IMG/VR virus record: IMGVR_UViG_3300025141_012153
Location: 1-22,934 of that record
From: a virus
Direction: 5' to 3' (one strand)
DNA length: 22,934 bases
Shown in pieces: positions 1 to 7,660 of this stretch; position 1 is the stretch's first letter; each line of letters begins with the position of its first letter. Under the pieces are notes generated by a model. The model did no database searches and was not told where the DNA came from. It saw only the letters and a list, made by a program, of their open reading frames with translations. The position numbers were made by a program, and so were the translations under genes.

Positions 1-96
1 GCTGCTCCAGAAGTTGCTCCAGCGGCTGCTCCAGAAGTTGCTCCAGCGGCTGCTCCAGAAGTTGCTCCAGCGGCTGCTCCAGAAGCTGCTCCAGCG
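1..96 (+). repeat. Four tandem copies of a 24-base coding repeat
   Basis: Units at 1-24, 25-48, 49-72 and 73-96. The first three are identical; the last has GCT in place of GTT. It encodes the AAPEVAPA tail. It is a protein-coding microsatellite, and the array may continue upstream of the window. Confidence 0.95.
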
Positions 97-102
97 AGGT
101 AA
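1..102 (+). CDS. C-terminal end of an upstream gene, Ala/Pro/Glu repeat tail (partial)
   Basis: The window opens inside a gene read in frame 1 that stops at TAA 100-102. The visible 33 residues are an Ala-Pro-Glu-Val repeat of the form AAPEVAPA, four copies, ending in Ala-Arg. Tails like this are usually flexible, extended linkers; no domain is visible, so the function is unknown. The reading frame is preferred over the +2 frame (which gives Leu-Gln-Arg-Leu repeats) because the stop sits just before the ATG of the next gene and overlaps its ribosome binding region. The acidic EEVA repeat inside the giant protein downstream has a similar style. Confidence 0.7.
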   Translation, partial: AAPEVAPAAAPEVAPAAAPEVAPAAAPEAAPAR

Positions 103-106
103 ATAT

Positions 107-874
107 ATGAAGATATCTAAATTACTTAAATCTGTATATGATATAGCAATAGCAAATAATCTATCTGTGCCATATATAGTTGGAGGAATTCCTAGAGATC
201 TTATAATGGGAAATGAAAATAGCATAGAGGATATAGACGTTACTACTGGCGATTCTGGCTCTTTGAATTTAGCTCACTTATGTCATAAACAATGGCCAGA
301 AACATTTTTTAAAGAATTTGATGATGGTCATGCTTCTATTAATTTTAAAAATATAAAATTAGATTTTAGCAGCAATTTTATTGCTCCAGATATTGAAAAA
401 AAGATGGCAGAGATAGGTATAAGTAGTCCAACAGATTTACAGAAAGAAATATATTCAAGAGATTTTACCATTAACACTTTATTAAAACCGATGGATGATT
501 TAAATAAAGATATTATAGATATTACTGGAAAGGGAATTGACGATTGTAAAAATAAAATATTGCGTGGCCCCATAAGTGGTGAATTTTCTTTCATAAATCA
601 TTCTAATAGAATTGTTAGAGCTATAAGATTGTCTGTTAAGATGGATTTGAAATTTAGCAAAGAGCTAGGAGAATCTATCAGAAGGCTAAAGAATCTTTTA
701 ATAGATGTGTCTGATGGTTACATAAATAGAGAAATAAACAGGGCATTGCGCGAGGATACGACAAAAACGGTAGCAATCTTAGTAAACTATAAATTGTTAC
801 CTATAATGCCTTTATCTAAAATGCTAACAATGGAATTAGCAAAGCAGAGAATGGTTCAACATATATTAGATTAA
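107..874 (+). CDS. tRNA nucleotidyltransferase / poly(A) polymerase family protein
   Basis: This 255-residue protein belongs to the class II nucleotidyltransferase superfamily, which adds nucleotides (CCA or poly-A) to RNA 3' ends using two metal-binding aspartates. Seen: GGIPRD at residues 26-31 (the GGxxRD signature), the catalytic pair D42-x-D44 in EDIDVTT, SRDFTINTLL (the RRDFTINA-type motif), and a RIVRAIRLS segment matching the RxxRAxRF neck motif. It is short for a CCA-adding enzyme and lacks an obvious C-terminal body/tail. The start is ATG 107, with GAGG at 95-98 overlapping the end of the upstream gene. An in-frame ATG at 14 would only add residues from the repeat of the upstream gene read out of frame. 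Substrate is unknown; phage tRNA repair is possible. Confidence 0.8.
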   Translation: MKISKLLKSVYDIAIANNLSVPYIVGGIPRDLIMGNENSIEDIDVTTGDSGSLNLAHLCHKQWPETFFKEFDDGHASINFKNIKLDFSSNFIAPDIEKKMAEIGISSPTDLQKEIYSRDFTINTLLKPMDDLNKDIIDITGKGIDDCKNKILRGPISGEFSFINHSNRIVRAIRLSVKMDLKFSKELGESIRRLKNLLIDVSDGYINREINRALREDTTKTVAILVNYKLLPIMPLSKMLTMELAKQRMVQHILD

Positions 875-883
875 GGAGTTATA

Positions 884-1405
884 ATGAGAACTTTAAACGA
901 AATGTTAAAACTTGCTGACGAGATGATAGACAATAATAATACATATGGTCTTAGAAGCCTTTGTCAGAATTATGAGGAGCACTTATTAAAGATATTTAAA
1001 ACCTCTCACTTTGTTCCTGATGAAAATTCTGACACTCCAAATCTATGGAAAAAAAATCTTGACTACGCCAATTACGAAGATTCCCCTTGGAGAGGGAACA
1101 TGGCAGATTTTATGAAAAAATTTCCTGGTGGTTTGAGAGATTGGATTGAGCATAGGGCAAAAGAAAAAGGAAAACGTTTTAATCTATATTCTATTAGAGA
1201 TTTTAATAAAAAATCTGGCCAGGATATTATAACAATGTTAAAAAATAGTTTGATGAAAACGGCAGATAAATATGATCCAAAAAAGTGGGGTGGAGTTAGA
1301 ACATTTCTTTCTCAATATGCAGATGATTTGGACCAAGCTGCCTCCGACGCTGTAGAAGATATTGTAAAGTATTATGAGTTAATGAGGAAAGCGAGAAAGA
1401 AATGA
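884..1405 (+). CDS. Unknown 173-residue helical protein
   Basis: Not recognised. It starts at ATG 884 behind AAGGAG (873-878), directly after the stop of the nucleotidyltransferase gene, and overlaps the next gene by ATGA at 1402-1405, so it is part of one transcription unit. It is predicted mostly helical and charged. The N-terminus carries MLKLADEMI, which loosely resembles the LIKLANKLD tag found on genes further downstream. The C-terminus is basic (RKARKK). A Trp/Gly-rich middle segment (WRGNMADFMKKFPGG) may be a folded motif. No catalytic motif or membrane segment is visible. Confidence 0.75.
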   Translation: MRTLNEMLKLADEMIDNNNTYGLRSLCQNYEEHLLKIFKTSHFVPDENSDTPNLWKKNLDYANYEDSPWRGNMADFMKKFPGGLRDWIEHRAKEKGKRFNLYSIRDFNKKSGQDIITMLKNSLMKTADKYDPKKWGGVRTFLSQYADDLDQAASDAVEDIVKYYELMRKARKK

Positions 1406-1860
1406 AAAAAAAATCATGGATAAAATCTAAGAGTTTTGAGGATTTTTGCCCGTTTGGCCTTCCACTTACACAGGCTTGTAGATATGCTGGAGATGCAACT
1501 TTAAAGATGTGTCCATTAGATTATACTGAAGAAGAAGATCAAAAAGAAGAAATAAAAATTGCTAATAAAAGAGTATATATATATCATAAGACTGGTAAAA
1601 GATGTCCATTTGCGGTCAATATCATGGGCAAAGACATGGTAAATTGTGATTGGGGTGATGTAGGACAGGGTGTTGGAGGTGCTGAGTTAACTGGAAGTCC
1701 ATTATATCCCAGCACTTTTGCTGGAATTGGAATGGAGAATCTTTATGGATTTCCATTAGGTTTCTATGCTGACAATAACCAAAGTAGAAATACACCACAT
1801 GGTTTATTTTCATTGCTTGGAAAGAAAAAAGAAAAGAATATTAAACGTGGTGAAGAATAA
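1402..1860 (+). CDS. Unknown Cys-rich protein, possible metal binding
   Basis: A 152-residue protein whose start overlaps the upstream stop (ATGA). Cysteines at residues 16, 26, 37, 68 and 82 sit in CPFG, CRYA, CPLD, CPFA and CDWGD contexts. The repeated Cys-Pro pairs suggest a structural metal site, such as zinc or less likely Fe-S, but the spacing matches no family I know. The second half (residues about 85-130) is Gly/Pro/aromatic rich without Cys, and the C-terminus is Lys-rich. It is followed by the longest intergenic gap in the window (129 bases), so it probably ends a transcriptional subunit. Confidence 0.7.
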   Translation: MKKKSWIKSKSFEDFCPFGLPLTQACRYAGDATLKMCPLDYTEEEDQKEEIKIANKRVYIYHKTGKRCPFAVNIMGKDMVNCDWGDVGQGVGGAELTGSPLYPSTFAGIGMENLYGFPLGFYADNNQSRNTPHGLFSLLGKKKEKNIKRGEE

Positions 1861-1989
1861 TATGCCACATAAGAGAGACATAAGGGAATATTAATATAGT
1901 CAGAAAGAAAGTTAAATTGTGGCAAAGATTTAATTGCCTATAACTTATAATAAAAAATATTAGAAAGAACGACTTTAAAAGGAGAAAAT
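1861..1989 (+). promoter_or_regulatory. Intergenic gap with a possible -10 element
   Basis: This 129-base gap holds TATAAT at 1946-1951, about 39 bases before the next ATG, but no matching -35 hexamer at normal spacing. Two weak inverted repeats are visible: TGCCACA (1863-1869) with TGTGGCA (1918-1924), and GGCAA (1921-1925) with TTGCC (1934-1938). There is no T-run, so no intrinsic terminator is claimed. A phage-specific promoter is plausible but unproven. Confidence 0.2.
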
Positions 1990-2487
1990 ATGTTTGAACT
2001 AATTTTACTTGCGCCGGCTGTTGCCTCTTCTATATCTCCAGCAGCTACAGTTGGAATTGTTATGGGATTATTAACTGTTATAATAGCACTTACTGAAATT
2101 TTAAAAAAGAAAGTTTTCGGTAAGCCAGATTCCGAAATGCGGAAAAATATAAATTTGACCGTTACAGAAAATAATAAAAAATTATCAGAATTACTCCATT
2201 CTCTTTCTAAAGTTAACGAGACATGTGATCAATGTTATAAACTGCATAATGTTAAAGACAGTGATAATATTCCATTATGGTATGTGACAAGTAACATAAA
2301 AAAACTTATTGCTGAAGTTCACGCTACTGTATCTGAAATGAAACAAATCGTTACAGATACAGATGAAAATTCTGAAGAGATCCTTATAAAATTACCTGAG
2401 TTAATTAGCTCAAACCAAGCAATAACTTTAAGATTGACTGATTTGGTAATATTATTAGAAAAATTGGCGAACAAAATTTCTTCATAG
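1990..2487 (+). CDS. Membrane-anchored coiled-coil protein
   Basis: 165 residues. A hydrophobic N-terminus of about residues 3-38 includes a likely membrane helix in TVGIVMGLLTVIIALTEIL, followed at once by basic KKKVFGK, which suggests an anchor with the bulk on the cytoplasmic side. The rest is a long charged helical/coiled-coil region with a lone CDQC pair. The last residues are LEKLANKISS, matching the first half of the LANKLD tag seen on neighbouring genes. RBS AAGGAG lies at 1978-1983. One-helix-plus-coiled-coil proteins occur among phage holins and spanins and among envelope-associated virion proteins; I cannot choose between these. No lipobox is seen. Confidence 0.75.
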   Translation: MFELILLAPAVASSISPAATVGIVMGLLTVIIALTEILKKKVFGKPDSEMRKNINLTVTENNKKLSELLHSLSKVNETCDQCYKLHNVKDSDNIPLWYVTSNIKKLIAEVHATVSEMKQIVTDTDENSEEILIKLPELISSNQAITLRLTDLVILLEKLANKISS

Positions 2488-2497
2488 GAGGAAGGTT

Positions 2498-2653
2498 GTG
2501 TCAGAAAAGAGGAAAATTATTAAAACTGCTTTTGTTAGAAAAAAACAAGACAAGCGCAAACGCTTATTAGAAAATATGGGGGTTTGTATAGAAGCCCAAA
2601 AAATTTTAGGTGATCGAATTAAGAAGCTGATAGCTATATTAACAGTAAATTAG
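2498..2653 (+). CDS. Small basic protein, 51 residues, GTG start
   Basis: Opens at GTG 2498 with a strong GGAGG at 2487-2491 and closes at TAG 2651-2653, filling exactly the gap between two well-supported genes and ending 10 bases before the next ATG. The product is Lys/Arg-rich (FVRKKQDKRKRLLEN) with a hydrophobic C-terminal helix (KKLIAILTVN). It could bind nucleic acid through charge, but no fold is recognised. It is short enough to be missed by length-filtered gene callers. Confidence 0.65.
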   Translation: MSEKRKIIKTAFVRKKQDKRKRLLENMGVCIEAQKILGDRIKKLIAILTVN

Positions 2654-2663
2654 GAGGAAACAA

Positions 2664-3461
2664 ATGTATTTCGATGAAGAGATGATGGTGTCAGAAGAGG
2701 AAGGTGGAAATATTTCTGCTGACACAAAACAAGAACAAGAACAAGAGACGAGCTGGTTAAAATCTAGGGATCCTGCTTTTTTATGTCAATATGTCCATGA
2801 TACTTTTAAAAGTATTCAATCACCAGATAAGTGGGGCTCTAGTCCCAGCACTTATCAGCAATTACTTGGTAGGTTAAATGCTCTTGACAAAAATATCACA
2901 AGAGGTCTGAGTACTGATCCTGAAGGAAAAATCCAACCAGACCAAATAGAATGGCTTGATGGTGTTCGACAAAAAATATATGAATATGTAGATAGATTGG
3001 TAGATTTAACGGCGGGTCATAGTGCTGCTAGAGATAATCATTTAAAAAGCATTAGGCAAAAACATAGAAAGAAGGCGTCTGATCAAGGTAAATGTGGCAT
3101 TTGTGAATCAGTTTTATGGCAAGATGAAGATGTTGGTTTACCATTATGCTTGTCTTGTTTAAGCGATGATAATAGAAAGCTCAGAAAAGAGGCCACTACG
3201 CCTCGTTTTAAAGGACTACAAATAGTAATGACTCCTTTTCAAAGAGCAATTACGGGTACATTGATCAATGCTACTGTTTCTGGTGGACATAATATTAATG
3301 AAGTATATGGAAAACTAAAGAAAAAGTATGGGATAGATAATAAAGAAGAGCTGGGAATTATACAACTTCTGGCAGATCTTGGATATCCCGTATTAAAAGA
3401 TCGTGTTTTGATGGACGACCAAGAAGGTAGTGGAGAATGGATTAAAAACTATCACGCATAG
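2664..3461 (+). CDS. Unknown protein with a four-Cys zinc knuckle pair
   Basis: 265 residues, RBS GGAGG just after the upstream stop. Domains in order: an acidic, Gln/Glu-rich N-terminus (residues 1-30); a helical region (about 35-140) with conserved-looking Trp and Arg positions; a zinc-binding hairpin with C144-x2-C147 and C162-x2-C165; and a C-terminal helical region (about 180-265) that may be a small winged-helix-like fold (repeated helix-loop patterns ending ADLGYPVLKDRV). Family not recognised. Its position upstream of the terminase makes a packaging, replication-to-packaging or structural role possible, but a small-terminase assignment is not supported by any motif. Confidence 0.75.
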   Translation: MYFDEEMMVSEEEGGNISADTKQEQEQETSWLKSRDPAFLCQYVHDTFKSIQSPDKWGSSPSTYQQLLGRLNALDKNITRGLSTDPEGKIQPDQIEWLDGVRQKIYEYVDRLVDLTAGHSAARDNHLKSIRQKHRKKASDQGKCGICESVLWQDEDVGLPLCLSCLSDDNRKLRKEATTPRFKGLQIVMTPFQRAITGTLINATVSGGHNINEVYGKLKKKYGIDNKEELGIIQLLADLGYPVLKDRVLMDDQEGSGEWIKNYHA

Positions 3462-3492
3462 TATTATAGGCAGATAGCCATAGGAGAAAAAA

Positions 3493-4716
3493 ATGAGTCA
3501 TAGAGAATATGAATATATGAAACCTTCAAGAATGCCAGATTGGATGAAGGATTTTGCCGATAAAGAGGCACTTGGAAAAAAAGAGGGAAATTATATTGAT
3601 CACATAAATCAAGTTTTACATCCCGAGTCATCTTTTACTTCTGTTGAGGCAATGGTTAGTGACTTGCGTGAGCGTGTTGGTCTTGATATGCTAACTAAAG
3701 AGGCTAGTCGAAATTGGGTTGATGATTATTTTAAAAAATGGCCTGAAATGAAAATAAGGGCAAAGAAATATGCCGAAGCTATTGGAGAACCTTATGATAG
3801 ATATATCGGTCGTCACAAAAGAACATCTTCTAGATTGGGAAGAAAAATATTAAATTCTCAGATTGGATATCCAGGAATTCCATGGACGCCACCAAAAAAA
3901 TTAAAACCGGGAGAATGTGAAACAATAGAAGGTCCAGGATTTTCCAATACAAGATGCCGCCCAGGAAAGAAAAAACAAAAAGAAGCGATAGATCTCGCTC
4001 CTTTTAGAGCCTTATTAAATAAAGGAACAAAATTAGATGAGTATCTATTAAAAGACTATGAAAAATTGACTTGGGTTGTTTTCTATGCAAATAAAGATAT
4101 AAAAACGGCCAACAAGACATTAAATTATCTAAGGAAAATCTGGGATGAAAATGAAAAACGAGATAAAACTGGTAAGGCTGTAGTTGATAGAGTATTGTTG
4201 TTGATGGCCAGAAAAGTATATGAAAAAATGAATAAAAAAACATCATTAATTAACAATTTAGTAAAAATGTCTAACAAATTGGATATTGAGGGGAAACACA
4301 AAGAAGCTGCTGCAATAGATAGAAAAATTTTAGCATTGGCAAAAGAGTCTAAAGAAAAAGAGTCTAAGGAAAAAGAGTCTAAAGAAAAAGAGTCTAAGGA
4401 ATCTAAAGAGGGCGGATTAGAGGGAATACTTGACGATCCCCAATTTCGCGACTTTGTACAATTTATTGATAGGGTTGTTGAGGGGCGTGGAGGGAATATA
4501 ACATCGATGTCTTTAGAAGCCATGATGGAAAATGAGATGGGCGCTGATATGAGCAATTCAAAATTAAAGGATTATATTGGCAAAAAAATACAAGAAGTTA
4601 GAGATAGTTCCCCTAAGGTAGATGAGGCTGGCGGATTTTTTGGTGCTGATATTCAAGAGGCTGACAAGGAAGCTAATAGCCAAATGTTTGATATGCCAGA
4701 AAGTAATATGAGTTAG
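3493..4716 (+). CDS. Unknown 407-residue protein with internal tag and KES repeat
   Basis: Not recognised. RBS AGGAG at 3482-3486. The first 245 residues form one helical, basic unit (two Cys at 142 and 155 with a Pro/Gly-rich loop between). Residues 252-283 contain an internal copy of the tag seen at the start of neighbouring genes (LVKMSNKLDIEGKHKEAAAID). A Lys-Glu-Ser repeat (residues about 285-306) and a separate acidic C-terminal unit (about 308-407) follow. The tag thus sits at a junction, as if two proteins had been fused or as if the protein is cut there. It lies two genes upstream of terL; a small terminase or scaffold-like role is possible by position only. Confidence 0.75.
   Translation: MSHREYEYMKPSRMPDWMKDFADKEALGKKEGNYIDHINQVLHPESSFTSVEAMVSDLRERVGLDMLTKEASRNWVDDYFKKWPEMKIRAKKYAEAIGEPYDRYIGRHKRTSSRLGRKILNSQIGYPGIPWTPPKKLKPGECETIEGPGFSNTRCRPGKKKQKEAIDLAPFRALLNKGTKLDEYLLKDYEKLTWVVFYANKDIKTANKTLNYLRKIWDENEKRDKTGKAVVDRVLLLMARKVYEKMNKKTSLINNLVKMSNKLDIEGKHKEAAAIDRKILALAKESKEKESKEKESKEKESKESKEGGLEGILDDPQFRDFVQFIDRVVEGRGGNITSMSLEAMMENEMGADMSNSKLKDYIGKKIQEVRDSSPKVDEAGGFFGADIQEADKEANSQMFDMPESNMS
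4246..4341 (+). other. Internal copy of the LANKLD tag
   Basis: Codes for residues 252-283 of the 3493-4716 protein. The pattern hydrophobic-hydrophobic-x-x-(L/M)-(A/S)-N-K-L-D-I-x-G-x-K-K/H-K-E-(S/A) is shared with the N-termini at 4726, 9650 and 10686, but the DNA has diverged, so this copy is old. Confidence 0.7.
4345..4410 (+). repeat. 15-base repeat coding for Glu-Ser-Lys-Glu-Lys
   Basis: Nearly four copies of GAGTCTAA(A/G)GAAAAA, alternating A and G at one third-codon position, so an effective 30-base higher-order unit. It codes for a charged, probably helical or disordered linker just after the internal tag. Confidence 0.9.
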
Positions 4717-4725
4717 GAGATTATT

Positions 4726-4812
4726 ATGATATTACAATTAATTAAATTAGCTAATAAATTGGACATATTAGGTTATAAAAAAGAATCTAATTTTATAGAC
4801 ATATTAATAAAG
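4726..4812 (+). repeat. Dispersed tag repeat, copy 1
   Basis: The first roughly 72 bases of this gene match the starts of the genes at 9650 and 10686 almost base for base, including third codon positions. A 54-base stretch from 4741 is identical to the copy at 9650. Similarity drops after about 87 bases. Confidence 0.9.
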
Positions 4813-5712
4813 AAAGCGTTAGACCCTCAAGTTAAGAAACTAATAGATTCAGGCCAGGGATACACTTATGGCTGTCCGAGTTGTAATAAAGAAGTGGATA
4901 TTGATGAGAAAGTATTTTCTATGTTTATGCCCCCTAATATGACCTGTCCTAGCTGTAACGAAGAATTTTCACCGCATGATGCTGGAGCGGCTAGATCTAC
5001 AAATGCTGGAGAGTTTCCTCAAAATGATCCTAAAGGCGGTGATTTTGGGAAACACTCTTTAAAAGAGAATGAGCGAGGAGTCTGGGTTCTTTACCAGAGG
5101 GGAAAGCCAATATTGGCATTTGATGGGAAGCCCAATGCTCAAACCTTTTTAAGACAATGGAAAAATGGAGCTTGGTATGATCCCACTTATTTTTATGGGG
5201 TAGGTTTACCAGCAGATCATGATCAAAAACAGGCTGACGCTCTTGGAATAAGTCTTGAAGCATATCAGGATGAATGGGAAGACCACACTCCCTCTTCAGA
5301 GGTGCTTGATTCTATAATACAGGGGTCTAAAATGGACTTGTGGAGTCCTAGTGAGGATCTGTTAGATGATTCTGGTGTGGAGGTAGAGAGCGAGGCCGCT
5401 CAATATATTGGGTCTGGTTCTAACATTTTAAAAGAAATAGTTGATAAGACTTCAAAAATTTTGCCACTGTCTGGGGCTACAAAATTAAAACCGGGGTCCG
5501 TTGTTCAACATGGTGAGCAACCAAAAGAAAAACATTATGATAGTATAATAGATCAATTAGAAAACATTCCCGATGATGGTGATGGGCAAGAGGAAGAAGA
5601 TAGCATTTTGGCTGAATATTCTGAAGCAATTACCAGAAGAGTCGTGAAAAACCGGCAAGCAAAGAAAAATAATGTAGATCCTGATACCCTTGCTGATGAT
5701 ACGAGGTGGTAA
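4726..5712 (+). CDS. Tagged zinc-ribbon protein, paralog 1
   Basis: 328 residues, RBS AGGAGA at 4715-4720 overlapping the previous stop. Order: helical tag (residues 1-30); zinc ribbon with C50-x2-C53 and C74-x2-C77 flanking IDEKVFSMFMPP; a W120-to-A138 block (WVLYQRGKPILAFDGKPNA) that may be a small beta domain; a long acidic middle; and a conserved tail NNVDPDTLADDTRW. It is a full-length paralog of 10686-11681: the ribbon, the W120 block, a TSxIxP...SVVxHGExPK block and the tail all align in the same order. The terminal Trp codon and stop abut the GTG start of terL, so the two are translationally linked. Function unknown; an accessory packaging or DNA-end-binding protein is an inference. 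Confidence 0.85.
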   Translation: MILQLIKLANKLDILGYKKESNFIDILIKKALDPQVKKLIDSGQGYTYGCPSCNKEVDIDEKVFSMFMPPNMTCPSCNEEFSPHDAGAARSTNAGEFPQNDPKGGDFGKHSLKENERGVWVLYQRGKPILAFDGKPNAQTFLRQWKNGAWYDPTYFYGVGLPADHDQKQADALGISLEAYQDEWEDHTPSSEVLDSIIQGSKMDLWSPSEDLLDDSGVEVESEAAQYIGSGSNILKEIVDKTSKILPLSGATKLKPGSVVQHGEQPKEKHYDSIIDQLENIPDDGDGQEEEDSILAEYSEAITRRVVKNRQAKKNNVDPDTLADDTRW

Positions 5713-7554
5713 GTGCCAACAATCTCCTCAAAAAAAGAAAGCTTTGATTGGCTTAAAAAAGAAGTTCTCAAAGTAGATCCCGTTTCTTTTTCAGAAAACT
5801 ATCTAACTATTGAAAATCGTGAGTTCAAGATAACTGATAATGGTTGGAAATTCATGGCTGATTTATATAGACATATTATATATAAAGCTATGTCAGATGA
5901 TGGAAAACCAATTGTTATTGTTAAGGGTCGTCAGGTTGCCGCTACCACAATGGCTACTAATTTGGGTTGTTATTTAATGGGCTCAGGCAATTATGGACTT
6001 GGCAAAAGATCTCCCATCTCATTACTTCATGCATTTCCTCAGCTTGAACTTATGTATGACTATGCAAAAGATAAGTTAGAAAAAACAATTCGTAATTCTA
6101 CCCCTATCGACCATCCTACAAAAGCGGGTAAAGTTTTAGGTTATATGGAATGGATGAAAGATTCTGCGCGTGACGCAACGGACAGCCTAACATTTAAACA
6201 ATTTAAGGATGGAAACTCCTGGTGGTGTAATTCGATTGGAAATGAGGGAACAAGAGTATTAGGGCGTCGTTTTGATGGCATCTTTTTTGATGAAGTCCAG
6301 AAAATGACTGAAAAGGCTGTTGGCATTGCAAAAAAGTGTTTAACATGGTCGCAGTATGGCCCAGTTGGTGAAGGATTTCAAGTATACTTTGGAACACCAA
6401 GACATAAAAATTCATACTTTCATAAAATTTGGGAAAAATCTGACAAGCGATATTTCTTTTTGGGCTGTTGCGCTTGTAATGAGTTTTTTGAATTATATAA
6501 TTCAAAAGATACTGGAGCTTGGGAAGAAGTATGGCTTTATGATATGGTTGTTAAATGTTCTCATTGCGGTGAGGAACAGAATAAGTTAGAGGCTATTGAT
6601 AGGGGAAAATGGATTCCGACAGTGGCAGATCCAGAGAATTGTAAATATACTGGCTTTCATTTTAATCAATTATATATTCCAATTTTTACAAAAGAGACTG
6701 TCCTAAAAGAAAAACCGGAAAATTCCGCAGAGAATTCTGAAGTTACTTATATGAATGAAGTTTTAGGAGAATTTTATTCTGGAGAAGGTCTACCAATTAC
6801 TTTTGATGAAATTTATACTACTTGCAGAGATCCAGATAGACTTTGGACACACCCAAAACATATTATAACGAAAAGAAAATCTGTAGAAGATAAGACATTA
6901 TTTTTAGGGTTTGACTGGGGCGGGAAGCCAGATATAGCTGGAGCGACAAGGGGTCAATCTTTTTCTGTCATGACGGCACTTGCCGTAGAACATGATGGCC
7001 TATATCCTATTGAATATGCTACAAAACTCAAAAAACTTAAGATAGATGATAAAATTAAATTTGTTGAAGAAATGTTTAGATTATATCGTCCAAGATTGGC
7101 AATGGGTGATATTGGTTACGCTGAAGACTTATCTATGGAATTAAAATCTATTTTTGGTGACAAATATCAAACAGTGCGAAATGCCGCTTCTGTTGCTCAT
7201 GGTGTTAAATATCATGCTGACGAGCTAGAAGTTGTAGTTGACAAGGACAAATGGTTAGGCGAGATGTTTGATAATTTTAGGCGTGGTAAGTTTCGGATTC
7301 CTTGGGGAAGTTATGAGCAATTAGCTTGGTTTGTTGAGCATTGTTGCTCTATGGAATCCAAAACTGTTATAAGAGGCGGTGTTCCATATCAAATGTTTAT
7401 TAAGGGTAAGGAGCCAAATGACGGGTTAATGTCATTACTTTGTGCCTATGTGGCTTATAAGTTTAATAAAACACATGCTTTTAAATTAAATCCAAATTCT
7501 GTAAGTACTAATAGTTTAAAACCAATTCTGGCATATATCCCTAAAATGCGGTAA
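5713..7554 (+). CDS. terL: Terminase large subunit (DNA-packaging ATPase/nuclease)
   Basis: 613 residues. It is the motor that cuts concatemeric phage DNA and pumps it through the portal into the prohead. Seen: a deviant Walker A VKGRQVAATTM (70-80); Walker B GIFFDE with D193/E194; a coupling motif FGTPRHKNSYF (from about 226); a zinc-ribbon-like insert C252/C255 with C282/C285; and an RNase H-like nuclease with D401 (FDWGG), D466 (MGDIGY) and D570 (PNDGL). The zinc insert between ATPase and nuclease recalls the lambda gpA group. The start is GTG 5713, touching the upstream TAA, with GAGG at 5703-5706; the first in-frame ATG would remove about 47 residues. Standard Gly-Lys of Walker A is replaced by Ala-Ala; K71 or R73 may substitute, as in lambda gpA. 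Confidence 0.93.
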   Translation: MPTISSKKESFDWLKKEVLKVDPVSFSENYLTIENREFKITDNGWKFMADLYRHIIYKAMSDDGKPIVIVKGRQVAATTMATNLGCYLMGSGNYGLGKRSPISLLHAFPQLELMYDYAKDKLEKTIRNSTPIDHPTKAGKVLGYMEWMKDSARDATDSLTFKQFKDGNSWWCNSIGNEGTRVLGRRFDGIFFDEVQKMTEKAVGIAKKCLTWSQYGPVGEGFQVYFGTPRHKNSYFHKIWEKSDKRYFFLGCCACNEFFELYNSKDTGAWEEVWLYDMVVKCSHCGEEQNKLEAIDRGKWIPTVADPENCKYTGFHFNQLYIPIFTKETVLKEKPENSAENSEVTYMNEVLGEFYSGEGLPITFDEIYTTCRDPDRLWTHPKHIITKRKSVEDKTLFLGFDWGGKPDIAGATRGQSFSVMTALAVEHDGLYPIEYATKLKKLKIDDKIKFVEEMFRLYRPRLAMGDIGYAEDLSMELKSIFGDKYQTVRNAASVAHGVKYHADELEVVVDKDKWLGEMFDNFRRGKFRIPWGSYEQLAWFVEHCCSMESKTVIRGGVPYQMFIKGKEPNDGLMSLLCAYVAYKFNKTHAFKLNPNSVSTNSLKPILAYIPKMR

Positions 7555-7558
7555 AAGA

Positions 7559-7651
7559 ATGATGTTATATTTAAATCAACTAATAAAAAGGTATCTAGTG
7601 GTAAAGACTATCTATAATTTGAGAGTGCCTCAATTATTTGGATTGAAGTAA
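7559..7651 (+). pseudogene. Probable decayed copy of the tag sequence (30-codon open frame)
   Basis: The gap between terL and the portal gene holds a 30-codon frame beginning MMLYLNQLIKR. Its DNA start ATGATGTTATATTTAA matches the 9650 tag (ATGATATTATATTTAA) at 15 of 16 bases. Further matching blocks (CTAATAAA, then ATCTATAATTTGAGA against ATCTAATTTTGTAGA) continue with small gaps that shift the frame. There is no good ribosome binding site. I read it as a relic of a tagged gene start or a copy lost from the portal gene; chance similarity in A+T-rich DNA is the alternative. Confidence 0.4.
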
Positions 7652-7660
7652 GGAGAAAAC

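Noticed and set aside
1-96. Direct repeats as a CRISPR array
   Set aside because: The copies are contiguous, with no spacers, and encode a regular protein tail.
1863-1938. Inverted repeats as a transcription terminator
   Set aside because: Stems are short, one loop is about 48 bases, and no T-run follows.
2664-4716. Small terminase subunit
   Set aside because: Two unknown genes lie at the right place upstream of terL, but neither shows a recognisable small-terminase DNA-binding motif, so the name is not assigned.
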